Positions 1 to 6,148 of a stretch of 23,546 nucleotides of DNA are shown here, piece by piece. Within the stretch, counting starts at the first letter, position 1. The number at the start of each line of letters is the position of its first letter. The DNA comes from JAVMKJ01 sp031732875 (lineage in GTDB: Bacteria > Pseudomonadota > Gammaproteobacteria > Competibacterales > Competibacteraceae): positions 1-23,546 of the forward strand of contig JAVMKL010000188.1 of NCBI GenBank assembly GCA_031732875.1, in the 5' to 3' direction. The position numbers and the translations under genes were made by a program. The notes below the pieces were generated by a model. The model was not told the origin of the DNA. It saw only the letters and a list, made by a program, of their open reading frames with translations, and searched no databases.

Positions 1-1824
1 GGACATCTTGGTTCGGCCTGCATGATGGGTAAAATCTTTGTCGGAAATGGCCTTATCCCGAAGGTCCGGGAAGCGCAGTCGCTTCCAGTTGAGCTCGGCC
101 AGATCCGCCATTTCCAGATCCAGATAAGCTTGCAATTGCTCGGGCAGGGCGTCGAGCAGGTTGCCGGGAGCGGCGTAAGCCACCAGCGCCATGATCCGTC
201 GGCTGTCGCTGCGCGCCAGCTCCTTGAGATGTTTGCCCACCAACGCTTTCTGTTCGTCTCGATCCAGTTTCAGACGTGCCAATTGTTCATCCGAACTGGC
301 GTGCTGCACGGTGGTCCGCCAGGTTCGATAGCGGCTATGGGCGGCCAGCTTGGAGGACTGATCGACGGATTGCAGAACGGCAACCGGGTCTTTGTCTTCT
401 TCTTTGAGCCAACGGTGCAACCACTTCGTTACTGTAGAGGCGGCATCCGCTTCCCATTCGGACGTCCGGCGCCAGATCACCAGCGGTACGCTGTTGCCGA
501 ACACTTGGCCGGGGGTCAGCCCCGAATCGGTCAACCCGGTCACGTTCAGAAAAACCACGGCCGGATGAGGTGGGTACTGTTTGAACCAGCCAGCCAGTTC
601 GCTCAGGCTCAACCAGCCGTCGTCCAATTGCAATCCCGGCTGTTTTTCCTGTCGGCTTCCGTGCGCGCAAACGTAAACCAAATGCGGCCTCATGCCGCAC
701 AGTGCGCGCTCCAGTTCGGCGCGGGTGCGAACGGGCCGCACGTAATCCGCGTGGCGCCCGGTGGGGCAGATTTGCCGCAGGACCTCGCCAATCGCCTGGG
801 GATGGTAAGGATCGGGTGTTCCCGACGCCGGCGCGACGATCAGCGCCGGGCAGGGGGTCGAGGTCTTACAATCCTCGGTCGGGTCCAATACGCCAGTGGT
901 GGTGAATGTCCAGCCTTGCTCGCTCAACCGGTAGTGGTTCCAAGTGATCAAGCTCCACGGCAAGGCCAGCAACAGCGCTTCCTCGGTGCAGATGCGCAGG
1001 CGCACCGGATGGAGAATCGGATTGGGCCGGGGTTGGGGGGCAGGTTGTTGGAAGAGGTGGCGGAAAACCGGCTCCCATTCCGTTTCGGCGCCGAACAGCA
1101 ATTCGAACAGCGCGCCTTGCGGGTCACCCCGTGCTGCCAGCACGTCTTGCCAAGCGTGTGTGGCAGAGGCGATAGCTTCCATCCCCGGCAGGTAATAGCG
1201 GATGTCGAGCGCCGGGCCGCGCTGCTCCAGGTGGATGGTGAGGGTGTTGGATCGAAATATCCGTTCAGTTCCCCCCTTTGAAAAAGGGGGGTTGGGGGGG
1301 ATTTCCGGCACGCCCGGCCTTGGTGGTGGAACGGGTGTTTCCTTGGCCAGCTCTCGGAGATGTTGAGCCAATTGCTTGTAAACTCGATCCCGCTTGGTCG
1401 GGCTTAACTCTAAAAGCGGTTTGTCGGGGGTGCTGAAACCTTGAATCGGGGTGATTTTACCAGTGCGCTTCACCCCTCGCCGGTCGGGGAAGGGGATTTC
1501 GAGAGCCGTATCGAAAGGTCTCAGAAATATCGGCAGTACGGTCATTTCGCCCGCGTCCGCGCGAGCCAAAATGCGCGGGAGTTCCGTGCCCAAGATAAAA
1601 TCCGAATTGAGGAAATCCTGCGAGACCAGCAACACCGCGACCGTGGCGGTGGCCAGGGCTTGGTCGATCTCGGCGCGCCAATCTTCTCCCGGTTTGATTT
1701 GGTTATCCGTCCAGTTGCTGATCAGGCCATCGCGCCCTAGCGGTTTCAGGAACCGCTCCAATTCTCGCAACGCCTCGGCGTCTTGGCTGTGGCTGTAGCT
1801 GACGAAGATCTTGTGCTGGTCCAT
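1..1824 (-). CDS. TIR plus CHAT-like domain protein, C-terminus beyond left edge
   Basis: The frame is open for 608 codons from ATG 1824 to the window edge, so the gene is partial. Residues 4-103 look like a TIR domain: KIFVSYSHSQD opens it, and SQDFLNSDF is followed by GTELPRI, where E81 is the likely catalytic Glu of NAD-cleaving bacterial TIRs. Residues 173-188 are encoded by an inserted palindromic repeat. From about residue 190 the chain resembles a CHAT (caspase-like) domain: a 'LLALPWSLITW' segment and the His motif VYVCAHG (H388). The strand that normally ends in Asn-Ala-Cys reads FLNVTG (427-430), so the catalytic Cys appears to be Thr. The remainder (about 450-608) is helical and unrecognised. 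TIR and CHAT domains are known effectors in bacterial conflict and signalling systems. The gene lies 123 bp downstream of a same-strand RHH/PIN toxin-antitoxin pair. TIR assignment is firm, CHAT moderately so; what lies past the edge is unknown. Confidence 0.8.
   Translation of the reverse strand, partial: MDQHKIFVSYSHSQDAEALRELERFLKPLGRDGLISNWTDNQIKPGEDWRAEIDQALATATVAVLLVSQDFLNSDFILGTELPRILARADAGEMTVLPIFLRPFDTALEIPFPDRRGVKRTGKITPIQGFSTPDKPLLELSPTKRDRVYKQLAQHLRELAKETPVPPPRPGVPEIPPNPPFSKGGTERIFRSNTLTIHLEQRGPALDIRYYLPGMEAIASATHAWQDVLAARGDPQGALFELLFGAETEWEPVFRHLFQQPAPQPRPNPILHPVRLRICTEEALLLALPWSLITWNHYRLSEQGWTFTTTGVLDPTEDCKTSTPCPALIVAPASGTPDPYHPQAIGEVLRQICPTGRHADYVRPVRTRAELERALCGMRPHLVYVCAHGSRQEKQPGLQLDDGWLSLSELAGWFKQYPPHPAVVFLNVTGLTDSGLTPGQVFGNSVPLVIWRRTSEWEADAASTVTKWLHRWLKEEDKDPVAVLQSVDQSSKLAAHSRYRTWRTTVQHASSDEQLARLKLDRDEQKALVGKHLKELARSDSRRIMALVAYAAPGNLLDALPEQLQAYLDLEMADLAELNWKRLRFPDLRDKAISDKDFTHHAGRTKMS
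1269..1306. repeat. Palindromic GC repeat, in-frame copy inside the TIR gene
   Basis: A run of Cs, CTTTGAAAAAG and a run of Gs form a hairpin (core 1271-1291), followed by TTGGGGGGGATTTCC. Read on the minus strand it matches the copies at 3661-3696 and 9561-9596. The flank GAACTGAACGGAT also resembles the flank of the 9561 copy (GAATCGAACGGAT). It adds about 16 residues (PEIPPNPPFSKGG region) between the TIR and CHAT-like parts without breaking the frame. Confidence 0.8.
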
Positions 1825-1892
1825 GGGCTTCTTCCCGGTCGCGGCACCGTGGAAATCAAGTCGTTGGGTTTGAGTGAATTCTAGTGATATTG

Positions 1893-1920
1893 TTGGGTTA
1901 CGCGCCACGCGCCGACCCAA
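1893..1920. repeat. REP-like hairpin between PIN toxin and TIR gene
   Basis: TTGGGT (1893-1898) and ACCCAA (1915-1920) enclose GCGC-CAC-GCGC, making a nested hairpin. There is no T-run on either side, so it looks like a dispersed extragenic palindrome more than an intrinsic terminator. It lies in the 123-bp gap between two minus-strand genes and may separate their expression. Confidence 0.6.
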
Positions 1921-1947
1921 TCTACAATCACGATTGATTTCGGATTG

Positions 1948-2361
1948 CTATAGCCGAGCCAGCGTGATGAAGTCCCGCACGGAAACGATCCTGGTTCCGG
2001 CATGGCTGTCGAGCGCGAGCCGCTGCGACTTGTCGCCAGTCACGAGATAGTCCGCCTTGCCACCGGACGCGATGGACAGCAGGTCATTGTCGTAAGGATC
2101 GGGAGAGACCTCGACCGGGGGCAGCGTCATCACCAATACGGCCACTTCGCGCAAGTCGTTGACGAGACGACCGGCCTGTGCTGGTTTCAGGCGGGCGCTG
2201 ATTTTGGGATAGCGCATCACGCGCATCAGCTCGTCAAGCTGCGGGGTCGCCGTCAATACCGTGAAGCGGCCCTGCCGCCAGTGCGTGATGAGCTGACCGG
2301 GTAGCGAAAATTCCATCAGCAAGGCGCTGACCAGGACGTTGGTGTCCAACACAACCCGCAT
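1948..2361 (-). CDS. PIN-domain toxin (VapC-like, COG1569-type)
   Basis: This 137-residue protein begins MRVVLDTNVLVSA, the first PIN β-strand with acidic residue D6. Further acidic residues fall where PIN nucleases need them: E44 (PQLDELMRV), D91/D93 (DPYDNDLL) and D110 (ADYLVTGDK). The TGDK ending is typical of the 'putative toxin, PIN family' group. PIN toxins are Mg-dependent ribonucleases that cut tRNA or other RNAs. The start lies 3 bp after the stop of the RHH gene upstream, so the two should be cotranscribed and translationally linked. The start is supported by length and by the immediate DTNVLV motif. The family is certain; the RNA target is unknown. Confidence 0.9.
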   Translation of the reverse strand: MRVVLDTNVLVSALLMEFSLPGQLITHWRQGRFTVLTATPQLDELMRVMRYPKISARLKPAQAGRLVNDLREVAVLVMTLPPVEVSPDPYDNDLLSIASGGKADYLVTGDKSQRLALDSHAGTRIVSVRDFITLARL

Positions 2362-2364
2362 GAA

Positions 2365-2652
2365 TCAGGGCTCTTTCCCGGCGGTGCGGGCCAGCCGCTC
2401 CCGCGTCTCGTTGCGAACCTCTTCGGCGGCTTCGTCGATCAAATCTTGCAGAGCCGCCGGCTCAAAGCCGGCAAATCCCGCCCGCGTTTCGGCCAGCGTC
2501 TGATCAAACACGCGCCACCTGACGGCGTCTTCGATGAACTTGGACAGATCGCCTTTTTTCAGGCCGCGCCGCGCCAGCAGACTGCGGACGGCAATATCGG
2601 TGTCCTTGGACACCGTAACCGTCCAGCGTGTGGTGTTGTCACCGGACATCAT
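2365..2652 (-). CDS. Ribbon-helix-helix antitoxin partner of the PIN toxin
   Basis: This 95-residue protein has an N-terminal β-strand (RWTVTVSKDTDIAVRSLL) and helices (KKGDLSKFIEDAVRWRVFD) that fit an Arc/MetJ-type ribbon-helix-helix DNA-binding domain. An acidic helical C-terminus (LQDLIDEAAEEVRNETRERL) would wrap the toxin. Two ATGs sit in tandem (2652 and 2649). AGAGGTG ends one base before the first, so the second has the better spacing. Its position directly ahead of the PIN gene is the classic antitoxin-first order. As an RHH antitoxin it probably represses its own promoter, for which a candidate lies at 2686-2714. Confidence 0.8.
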   Translation of the reverse strand: MMSGDNTTRWTVTVSKDTDIAVRSLLARRGLKKGDLSKFIEDAVRWRVFDQTLAETRAGFAGFEPAALQDLIDEAAEEVRNETRERLARTAGKEP

Positions 2653-2685
2653 TCACCTCTGGTGTTAGACGTATAAACATCTATC

Positions 2686-2714
2686 TACATATCAGCTTGA
2701 GTGCGAAGGGGCAA
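2686..2714 (-). promoter_or_regulatory. Candidate σ70 promoter for the RHH/PIN operon
   Basis: On the minus strand TTGCCC (2714-2709) and TATGTA (2691-2686) are 17 bp apart, about 35 bp ahead of the antitoxin start. Both boxes are imperfect, but the AT-rich stretch stands out from its GC-rich surroundings. This is motif matching only. Confidence 0.35.
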
Positions 2715-2814
2715 GTTTTTTTCTGAGCCGGTTGGTCAGGAGAAGCCAGCGCGACACTCTTCTTCCCCGGGATTGAGTAGTGCACTACGCTGAAGGGTGT
2801 AAGAGTCTGTACAA

Positions 2815-3010
2815 AAACCCCCCTCTCCCGGTGGGAGCGGCGCGATCGTTCCGCGAGCGGGGGGCGTCAGCCCCCTGTTTCGCGGAATGCGACCAGGCGG
2901 CGGCGATAGCGGCTGGGGCGGAAACAGCGGACTCACGTCCGCCGCTCGCCGGCGACCCCAAGCGCCATCGGCGGGCGCGGCGTCGTGGGGTATGTATGCA
3001 ATTGCGTATC
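2815..3010. repeat. Cluster of hairpin-forming palindromes in a 432-bp gene-free stretch
   Basis: The gap between the divergent toxin-antitoxin pairs (2653-3084) holds no convincing gene. It contains a string of palindromes. CTCCCGGTGGGAG lies near 2824. A long hairpin at 2849-2886 pairs TTCCGCGAGCGGGGGGC with GCCCCCTGTTTCGCGGAA around a GTCA loop. GCGGA/TCCGC pairs at 2927-2942. A nested hairpin at 2955-2991 has ACCCCA/TGGGGT outside GCGCC/GGCGC. The perfect 8-bp palindrome GCAATTGC lies at 2998-3005. The first four look like dispersed palindromic elements. The last, about 80 bp before mazE, could be an operator, but this is weak. Confidence 0.6.
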
Positions 3011-3021
3011 CTACGGAGGTT

Positions 3022-3050
3022 TTATCAATCAATCAGTCGGTTAGTATTTA
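3022..3050 (+). promoter_or_regulatory. Candidate σ70 promoter for the mazEF-like operon
   Basis: TTATCA (3022-3027) and TATTTA (3045-3050, overlapping TATATA at 3049-3054) are 17 bp apart, in an AT-rich island 35-60 bp ahead of the antitoxin start. Short ATCA repeats fill the -35 region. Support is by motif only. Confidence 0.4.
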
Positions 3051-3084
3051 TATAGCCTCTAAATATCCCCTTGGGAGAACCGAG

Positions 3085-3315
3085 ATGCCTGAAGTTGTCG
3101 CCCCCGATGGTTTGAACAAGTTCCAACGCTACCGGGCGAGCAAGCACCGGCAGGGTATGAAGTTGCTGCGCGTTTGGGTGCCGGACCCCGCCGCGCCCGG
3201 CTTCGCGGCGGAGGCGCGGCGACAGGCAGCTTTGCTGCGCGGCGCCCCGGAGGAGCGCGAGGCGCTCGATTTCATCGAGGCCGCCGCCGATATCGGCGAG
3301 GATTGGACGCGGTGA
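3085..3315 (+). CDS. MazE-like antitoxin (DUF3018-type)
   Basis: The 76-residue product begins MPEVVAPDGLNKFQRYRASKHRQGMKLLRVWVPDP, which resembles the small 'antitoxin MazE family' proteins paired with MazF/PemK toxins. The N-terminal part is basic and would bind DNA. The C-terminal helices (AEARRQAALLRGAPEEREALDFIEAAADI) are acidic and should cover the toxin. ATG 3085 is chosen because GGGAG lies 7 bases upstream; the longer open frame before it has no SD and lies in palindromic DNA. The stop overlaps the start of the toxin gene by 4 bases, so the pair is translationally coupled. Confidence 0.85.
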   Translation: MPEVVAPDGLNKFQRYRASKHRQGMKLLRVWVPDPAAPGFAAEARRQAALLRGAPEEREALDFIEAAADIGEDWTR

Positions 3316-3641
3316 GACGCGGAGAAGTCGTGACCGTGGCGGTGCATGGGGATTACGGGAAACCTCGCCCGGCGGTGGTGATTCAGTCGGATGGGTTGGT
3401 CGAGACCGATAGCGTGCTGGTCTGTTTGCTGGCAAGCACCGTGCGGGAGACGCCCCTGTATCGGCTCACCGTACCGTCCACTCCAGAAACCGGGTTGCAG
3501 CAGGCTTCCCAGGTCATGGTGGACAAGATCATGGCGGTCCGACGCGACAAGTGCGGCCCTCCCATCGGACGGCTCGACGAGGCAGGCATGCTCGCGCTCA
3601 ACCGGCTGCTGGCGCTGGTGGTCGGTTTGGCGGATGGATGA
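3312..3641 (+). CDS. MazF/PemK-family endoribonuclease toxin
   Basis: The 109-residue product starts MRRGEVVTVAVHGDYGKPRPAVVIQSD, the hallmark N-terminus of MazF/PemK toxins (RGE-V ... GDYGKPRPAVV). Later the typical TVPSTPETGLQQASQVMVDKI segment carries the conserved strands around the mRNA-binding groove. MazF toxins cleave mRNA at short sequence motifs. The GTG start at 3312 overlaps the antitoxin stop as GTGA, and GAGGA within the antitoxin end gives an SD. The usual length for the family (about 110) fits this start, while frames extending upstream would overlap the antitoxin. Confidence 0.9.
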   Translation: MRRGEVVTVAVHGDYGKPRPAVVIQSDGLVETDSVLVCLLASTVRETPLYRLTVPSTPETGLQQASQVMVDKIMAVRRDKCGPPIGRLDEAGMLALNRLLALVVGLADG

Positions 3642-3660
3642 CGGCGGTTCAAGCCCTCGG

Positions 3661-3696
3661 AAATCCCCCCCAACCCCCCTTTTGCAAAGGGGGGAG
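3661..3696. repeat. Palindromic GC repeat between MazF and protein A genes
   Basis: AAATCCCCCCCAACC is followed by a hairpin of CCCCCTTTTGCAAAGGGGGG. This is the same element as the copies at 1269-1306 (inverted, in a gene) and 9561-9596. It lies in the 100-bp gap after the toxin gene and could attenuate read-through into protein A. Confidence 0.8.
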
Positions 3697-3741
3697 TTGC
3701 GGCGGGAGAGCCGCATCCTTCCAACTTCGGGACGACCCGAC

Positions 3742-4740
3742 ATGAATGCGAGAAAACTGTTTGCAGCCTTGCGCTGGCTGGATTACCAGCCGGCTGTGAT
3801 CAACATTATCCTAGGTGTCACCACTGGTCTGATGCTTGGCGAGTTGTTGTTCCAGACCTCGCCGCTGATGGCCGGGGTTGGTTCCGTGGCGTTGCTGGGC
3901 GGGGCTGTCGTCCTGGCTTGGAGCGGGGAGCCGATTGCGGTGCTGGTCAGGCCGACGCCCACCTCTCCACCATCACCGCCGGTCGGGCCGAAACTCGAAC
4001 CCAAACCCGAACCGCCGCCACTGGTGGAATTGGTCGACATTCCCGCCGGTGCCTTTTTCATGGGAAGCGATGAGTATGACTCGGAAAGGCCGATCCACGA
4101 GGTCCGGATCTCGGCTTTCCGGTGCATGAGGTTCCCGGTCACTCGGCGACTTTATCAGGACATGATGGGAAAAGACCTTGGCTGGCCGGAGGGCGAAGCC
4201 GACGACAGACCGGTCAACCAGGTTTCCTGGTATGACGCCATCGAGTTCTGCAACCGCTTGTCGGAGCGGGAAGGCTTGACGCCTGCCTATCGCCGTAGCG
4301 GTAACAACGTGTCCTGGGATGCCACCGCCGACGGTTATCGCCTGCTCACCGAAGCCGAGTGGGAATACGCTTGCCGGGCCGGTACCCGGACGCGCTATTC
4401 GTTCGGAGACGACGAGGGCAAGCTGGGTGAATATGTCTGGTACGCCAGGAATTCCGACGGTGCTCCCCATCCGGTCGGCACTCTCAAGCCCAATCCCTGG
4501 GGGCTGTACGATATGCACGGCAACGTATGGGAGTGGTGCTGGGATTGGTACGGTTTCTACCCTTCCGAATCGCAGCCCGATCCGATGGGACCACCCGCCG
4601 GCAATAGCCGGGTGCTGCGGGGGGGCTCCTTCGGCGGGGCCGGGTTCCTGCGCTCCGCGGGCCGGGGCTGGAACTGGCCCGAGGTCGGGAACCAGGGCGA
4701 CGGCTTCCGCTGTGCGCGGGGTCCTCGCCGCCAGCCTTGA
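3742..4740 (+). CDS. Membrane-anchored FGE-fold protein with DGR-like variable C-terminus (protein A)
   Basis: The 332-residue product has a basic N-terminus, two hydrophobic segments (about 18-36 and 41-60) and a proline-rich linker (66-92: PTPTSPPSPP, EPKPEPPP). From about 93 it has a formylglycine-generating-enzyme (SUMF1/EgtB/PvdO) domain, recognised by IPAGAFFMGS, PVNQVSWYDAIEFCNRLSE, RLLTEAEWEYACRAGT, NPWGLYDMHGNVWEW, RVLRGGSF and a GFRCARG ending. The Cys pair of true FGE enzymes is absent after RGGSF, so a binding role in a C-type-lectin-like fold is more likely than catalysis. The positive-inside rule would put both termini in the cytoplasm. The last 132 bp form a variable cassette shared with protein B. 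ATG 3742 has only a weak SD. The next gene downstream is convergent. Family certain; function inferred. Confidence 0.9.
   Translation: MNARKLFAALRWLDYQPAVINIILGVTTGLMLGELLFQTSPLMAGVGSVALLGGAVVLAWSGEPIAVLVRPTPTSPPSPPVGPKLEPKPEPPPLVELVDIPAGAFFMGSDEYDSERPIHEVRISAFRCMRFPVTRRLYQDMMGKDLGWPEGEADDRPVNQVSWYDAIEFCNRLSEREGLTPAYRRSGNNVSWDATADGYRLLTEAEWEYACRAGTRTRYSFGDDEGKLGEYVWYARNSDGAPHPVGTLKPNPWGLYDMHGNVWEWCWDWYGFYPSESQPDPMGPPAGNSRVLRGGSFGGAGFLRSAGRGWNWPEVGNQGDGFRCARGPRRQP
4609..4740 (+). other. Putative DGR variable region (VR-A)
   Basis: The first 24 and last 39 bases of this segment are identical to VR-B at 6011-6148. Between LRSA and GFRC the 15 aligned codons differ at 8, in A versus B: GGC/AAC, GGC/AAC, AAC/TTC, TGG/GAG, GTC/TTC, GGG/CGG, AAC/GTC and GAC/TTC. 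All differences are at positions 1 and 2 and none at position 3. The other codons (CGG, TGG, CCC, GAG, CAG, GGC, GGC) are unchanged. This is what independent mutagenesis of template adenines in AAC/AAG codons produces. Identity stops at the shared TGA stop codon. The 39-base constant 3' end would be the homing-initiation site. Confidence 0.82.
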
Positions 4741-4793
4741 CGCTTGCGGGAGAGAGATAGGAGAGGCAGTGGAAAATTCAACAGGTGCGTGGA

Positions 4794-5396
4794 TTACAGC
4801 AGTTTCGATACGTCGTCGGATGCCAGCCACAAGCTCGTCTGCATCAACCTGGAATCGCGCAGGCGCTGGACCAGTTCCTTCGTGTCCCAGGGAGGATTTT
4901 GCTTCCGTTCTCGCAACTCACGAAACGCCGCAACCGCCCGCTTTTCGTTAAGGTCCACCAGATCCATGACGAAATCATCGGGATGGATGACTTCAAGTCC
5001 GAGATGCCGACGCAGGTGGATGGCAGCGAAGTCCGCAAGGTTGAAAGTGACGATAGCGTCCGCTCGCGCGGCGATTGCTGTCATGACAACGTGTCGGTCT
5101 TTCGGGTCAACGGGTTCGAGTATCCCCGCTTCAGGAATTGGCGTGATGATTTCAGCATCGGGGAAAGCCAGCGCCATGCTGGCCGCGATACGCTGGATTT
5201 GCGCGGTGACATCCCGATCAGGGTATCGCTCCCGCATCCGCGAGGTCAGATTTCTTATCCATTCTTCGCGGATTCCGGGCGACCACTTGGGGCTGAAAAA
5301 TCCGTGATTCGCGAGCGTCAGCAAGACATCTCGCACGAGCATCGGAAAGATCGTACAGGCATCCAGCACCACGGTAAACCGATCAAGCGGGACCAT
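4794..5396 (-). CDS. PIN-domain protein, toxin of a HTH/PIN pair
   Basis: The 200-residue product starts MVPLDRFTVVLDACTIFP (D12 on the first PIN strand). It continues with SPGIREEWIRNL (E44/E45) and DPKDRHVVMTAIAARADAIVTFNLADF (D97/D100, then N119 and D122), the order of PIN acidic residues. The C-terminal third (about 135-200) is a helical extension not found in short VapCs. PIN proteins are ribonucleases and this one is probably a toxin. ATG 5396 shares one base with the upstream stop (TGATG), so translation is coupled. A TTG one codon earlier is an alternative start. The gene converges on protein A, with 53 bp between the stops. Confidence 0.82.
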   Translation of the reverse strand: MVPLDRFTVVLDACTIFPMLVRDVLLTLANHGFFSPKWSPGIREEWIRNLTSRMRERYPDRDVTAQIQRIAASMALAFPDAEIITPIPEAGILEPVDPKDRHVVMTAIAARADAIVTFNLADFAAIHLRRHLGLEVIHPDDFVMDLVDLNEKRAVAAFRELRERKQNPPWDTKELVQRLRDSRLMQTSLWLASDDVSKLL

Positions 5397-5863
5397 CAAA
5401 GATCGTAGCCGCCTAGCTCTTCTGAGGCGCTGACCAGGTCTCGCAGGGCTGCTTTGCTCTTGGCCTGCATGGTTTGTCGGTACGCCAGGACATCCTTCGT
5501 CAACACGCGCCGATGACGGCCGACTTTACGGAAAGGAATCGCGTCGCTTTCCAGCAGGTTGATCAGGTAGGGCCGTGAGACGCCCAACATCTCGGCGGCC
5601 TGCTTGGTGGTCAGATCGGAAGACTCCGGGTATAGCGTGAAGGTTTGCTGCCGGGCCATGAGGGCCAGAATCTGGGACAGCAAACGCAGCGTGGCCGGGG
5701 GAACTTCCAGTCTGAAACCACTGCCGCCCTCGGCCTCTTCAACCAGAGCGATGCGGTGCGTGCGGGAATGGTCCAGCGCTTCGCTCATCAGGCGGCTGGC
5801 TCGAGCGAGCAAGTCAGCGTCGGCGTCGCTGAGTTCGATACGGTCGGGAGCGGTTATCATCAT
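5396..5863 (-). CDS. Helix-turn-helix antitoxin with excisionase-type domain
   Basis: The 155-residue product has an N-terminal part (1-75) of unclear fold. Residues 84-128 form a MerR/excisionase-type winged HTH: LTTKQAAEMLGVSRPYLINLLE, then IPFRKVGRHRRVLTKDVLAY. This architecture is common in antitoxins encoded directly before PIN proteins of this type. AGGAGG lies three bases before the first ATG (5863) and six before the second (5860); the second is better spaced. A good promoter lies immediately upstream (5882-5910), so the leader is only about 12 nt and autoregulation by the HTH domain is likely. Confidence 0.78.
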   Translation of the reverse strand: MMITAPDRIELSDADADLLARASRLMSEALDHSRTHRIALVEEAEGGSGFRLEVPPATLRLLSQILALMARQQTFTLYPESSDLTTKQAAEMLGVSRPYLINLLESDAIPFRKVGRHRRVLTKDVLAYRQTMQAKSKAALRDLVSASEELGGYDL

Positions 5864-5881
5864 GGGCCTCCTGGTTCCGGC

Positions 5882-5910
5882 ACTATAGGAAACCCGGTCA
5901 TTATTCGCAA
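5882..5910 (-). promoter_or_regulatory. σ70 promoter of the HTH/PIN operon
   Basis: On the minus strand TTGCGA (5910-5905) and TATAGT (5887-5882) are exactly 17 bp apart. TATAGT matches the -10 consensus at five of six bases. Transcription would start near 5875, directly before the AGGAGG of the antitoxin gene. The region is AT-rich compared with its flanks. Confidence 0.6.
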
Positions 5911-6010
5911 TAAATGCAAATTGCTACGGATCAATCCCAAAGCAGCCCCAACAATTTCGCGCGGAAAATCACGTGGCTGGTGCCGGGTCGCAAGGGTCAA
6001 AAAGCAACCA

Positions 6011-6148
6011 TCAAGGCTGGCGGCGAGGACCCCGCGCACAGCGGAAGCCGAAGCCCTGGACCCGGAACTCGGGCTCGAACCAGTTCCGGTTCGCGGAACG
6101 CAGGTTCTCGGCCCTGTCGTAGATGAAGGAGCCCCCCCGCAGCACCCG
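6011..6148 (-). other. Putative DGR variable region (VR-B)
   Basis: This is the partner of VR-A (4609-4740), encoding residues 1111-1155 of protein B. Variable codons are ATC, TAC, GAC, AGG, GAG and AAC before CTG, and AAC, AAC, TTC, GAG, TTC, CGG, GTC and TTC after TCCGCG. All end in C or G, as expected from AAC/AAG/AGG template codons. VR-B has two more codons than VR-A between GGSF and LRSA, so the two may derive from different template repeats. The only difference not explained by adenine mutagenesis in the aligned part is CGT versus CGC. Bases after the stop codon diverge. Confidence 0.82.

Noticed and set aside
22..1281. Plus-strand frame of 419 codons at the left edge
   Set aside because: It is the antisense of the TIR-CHAT gene, which has recognisable domains.
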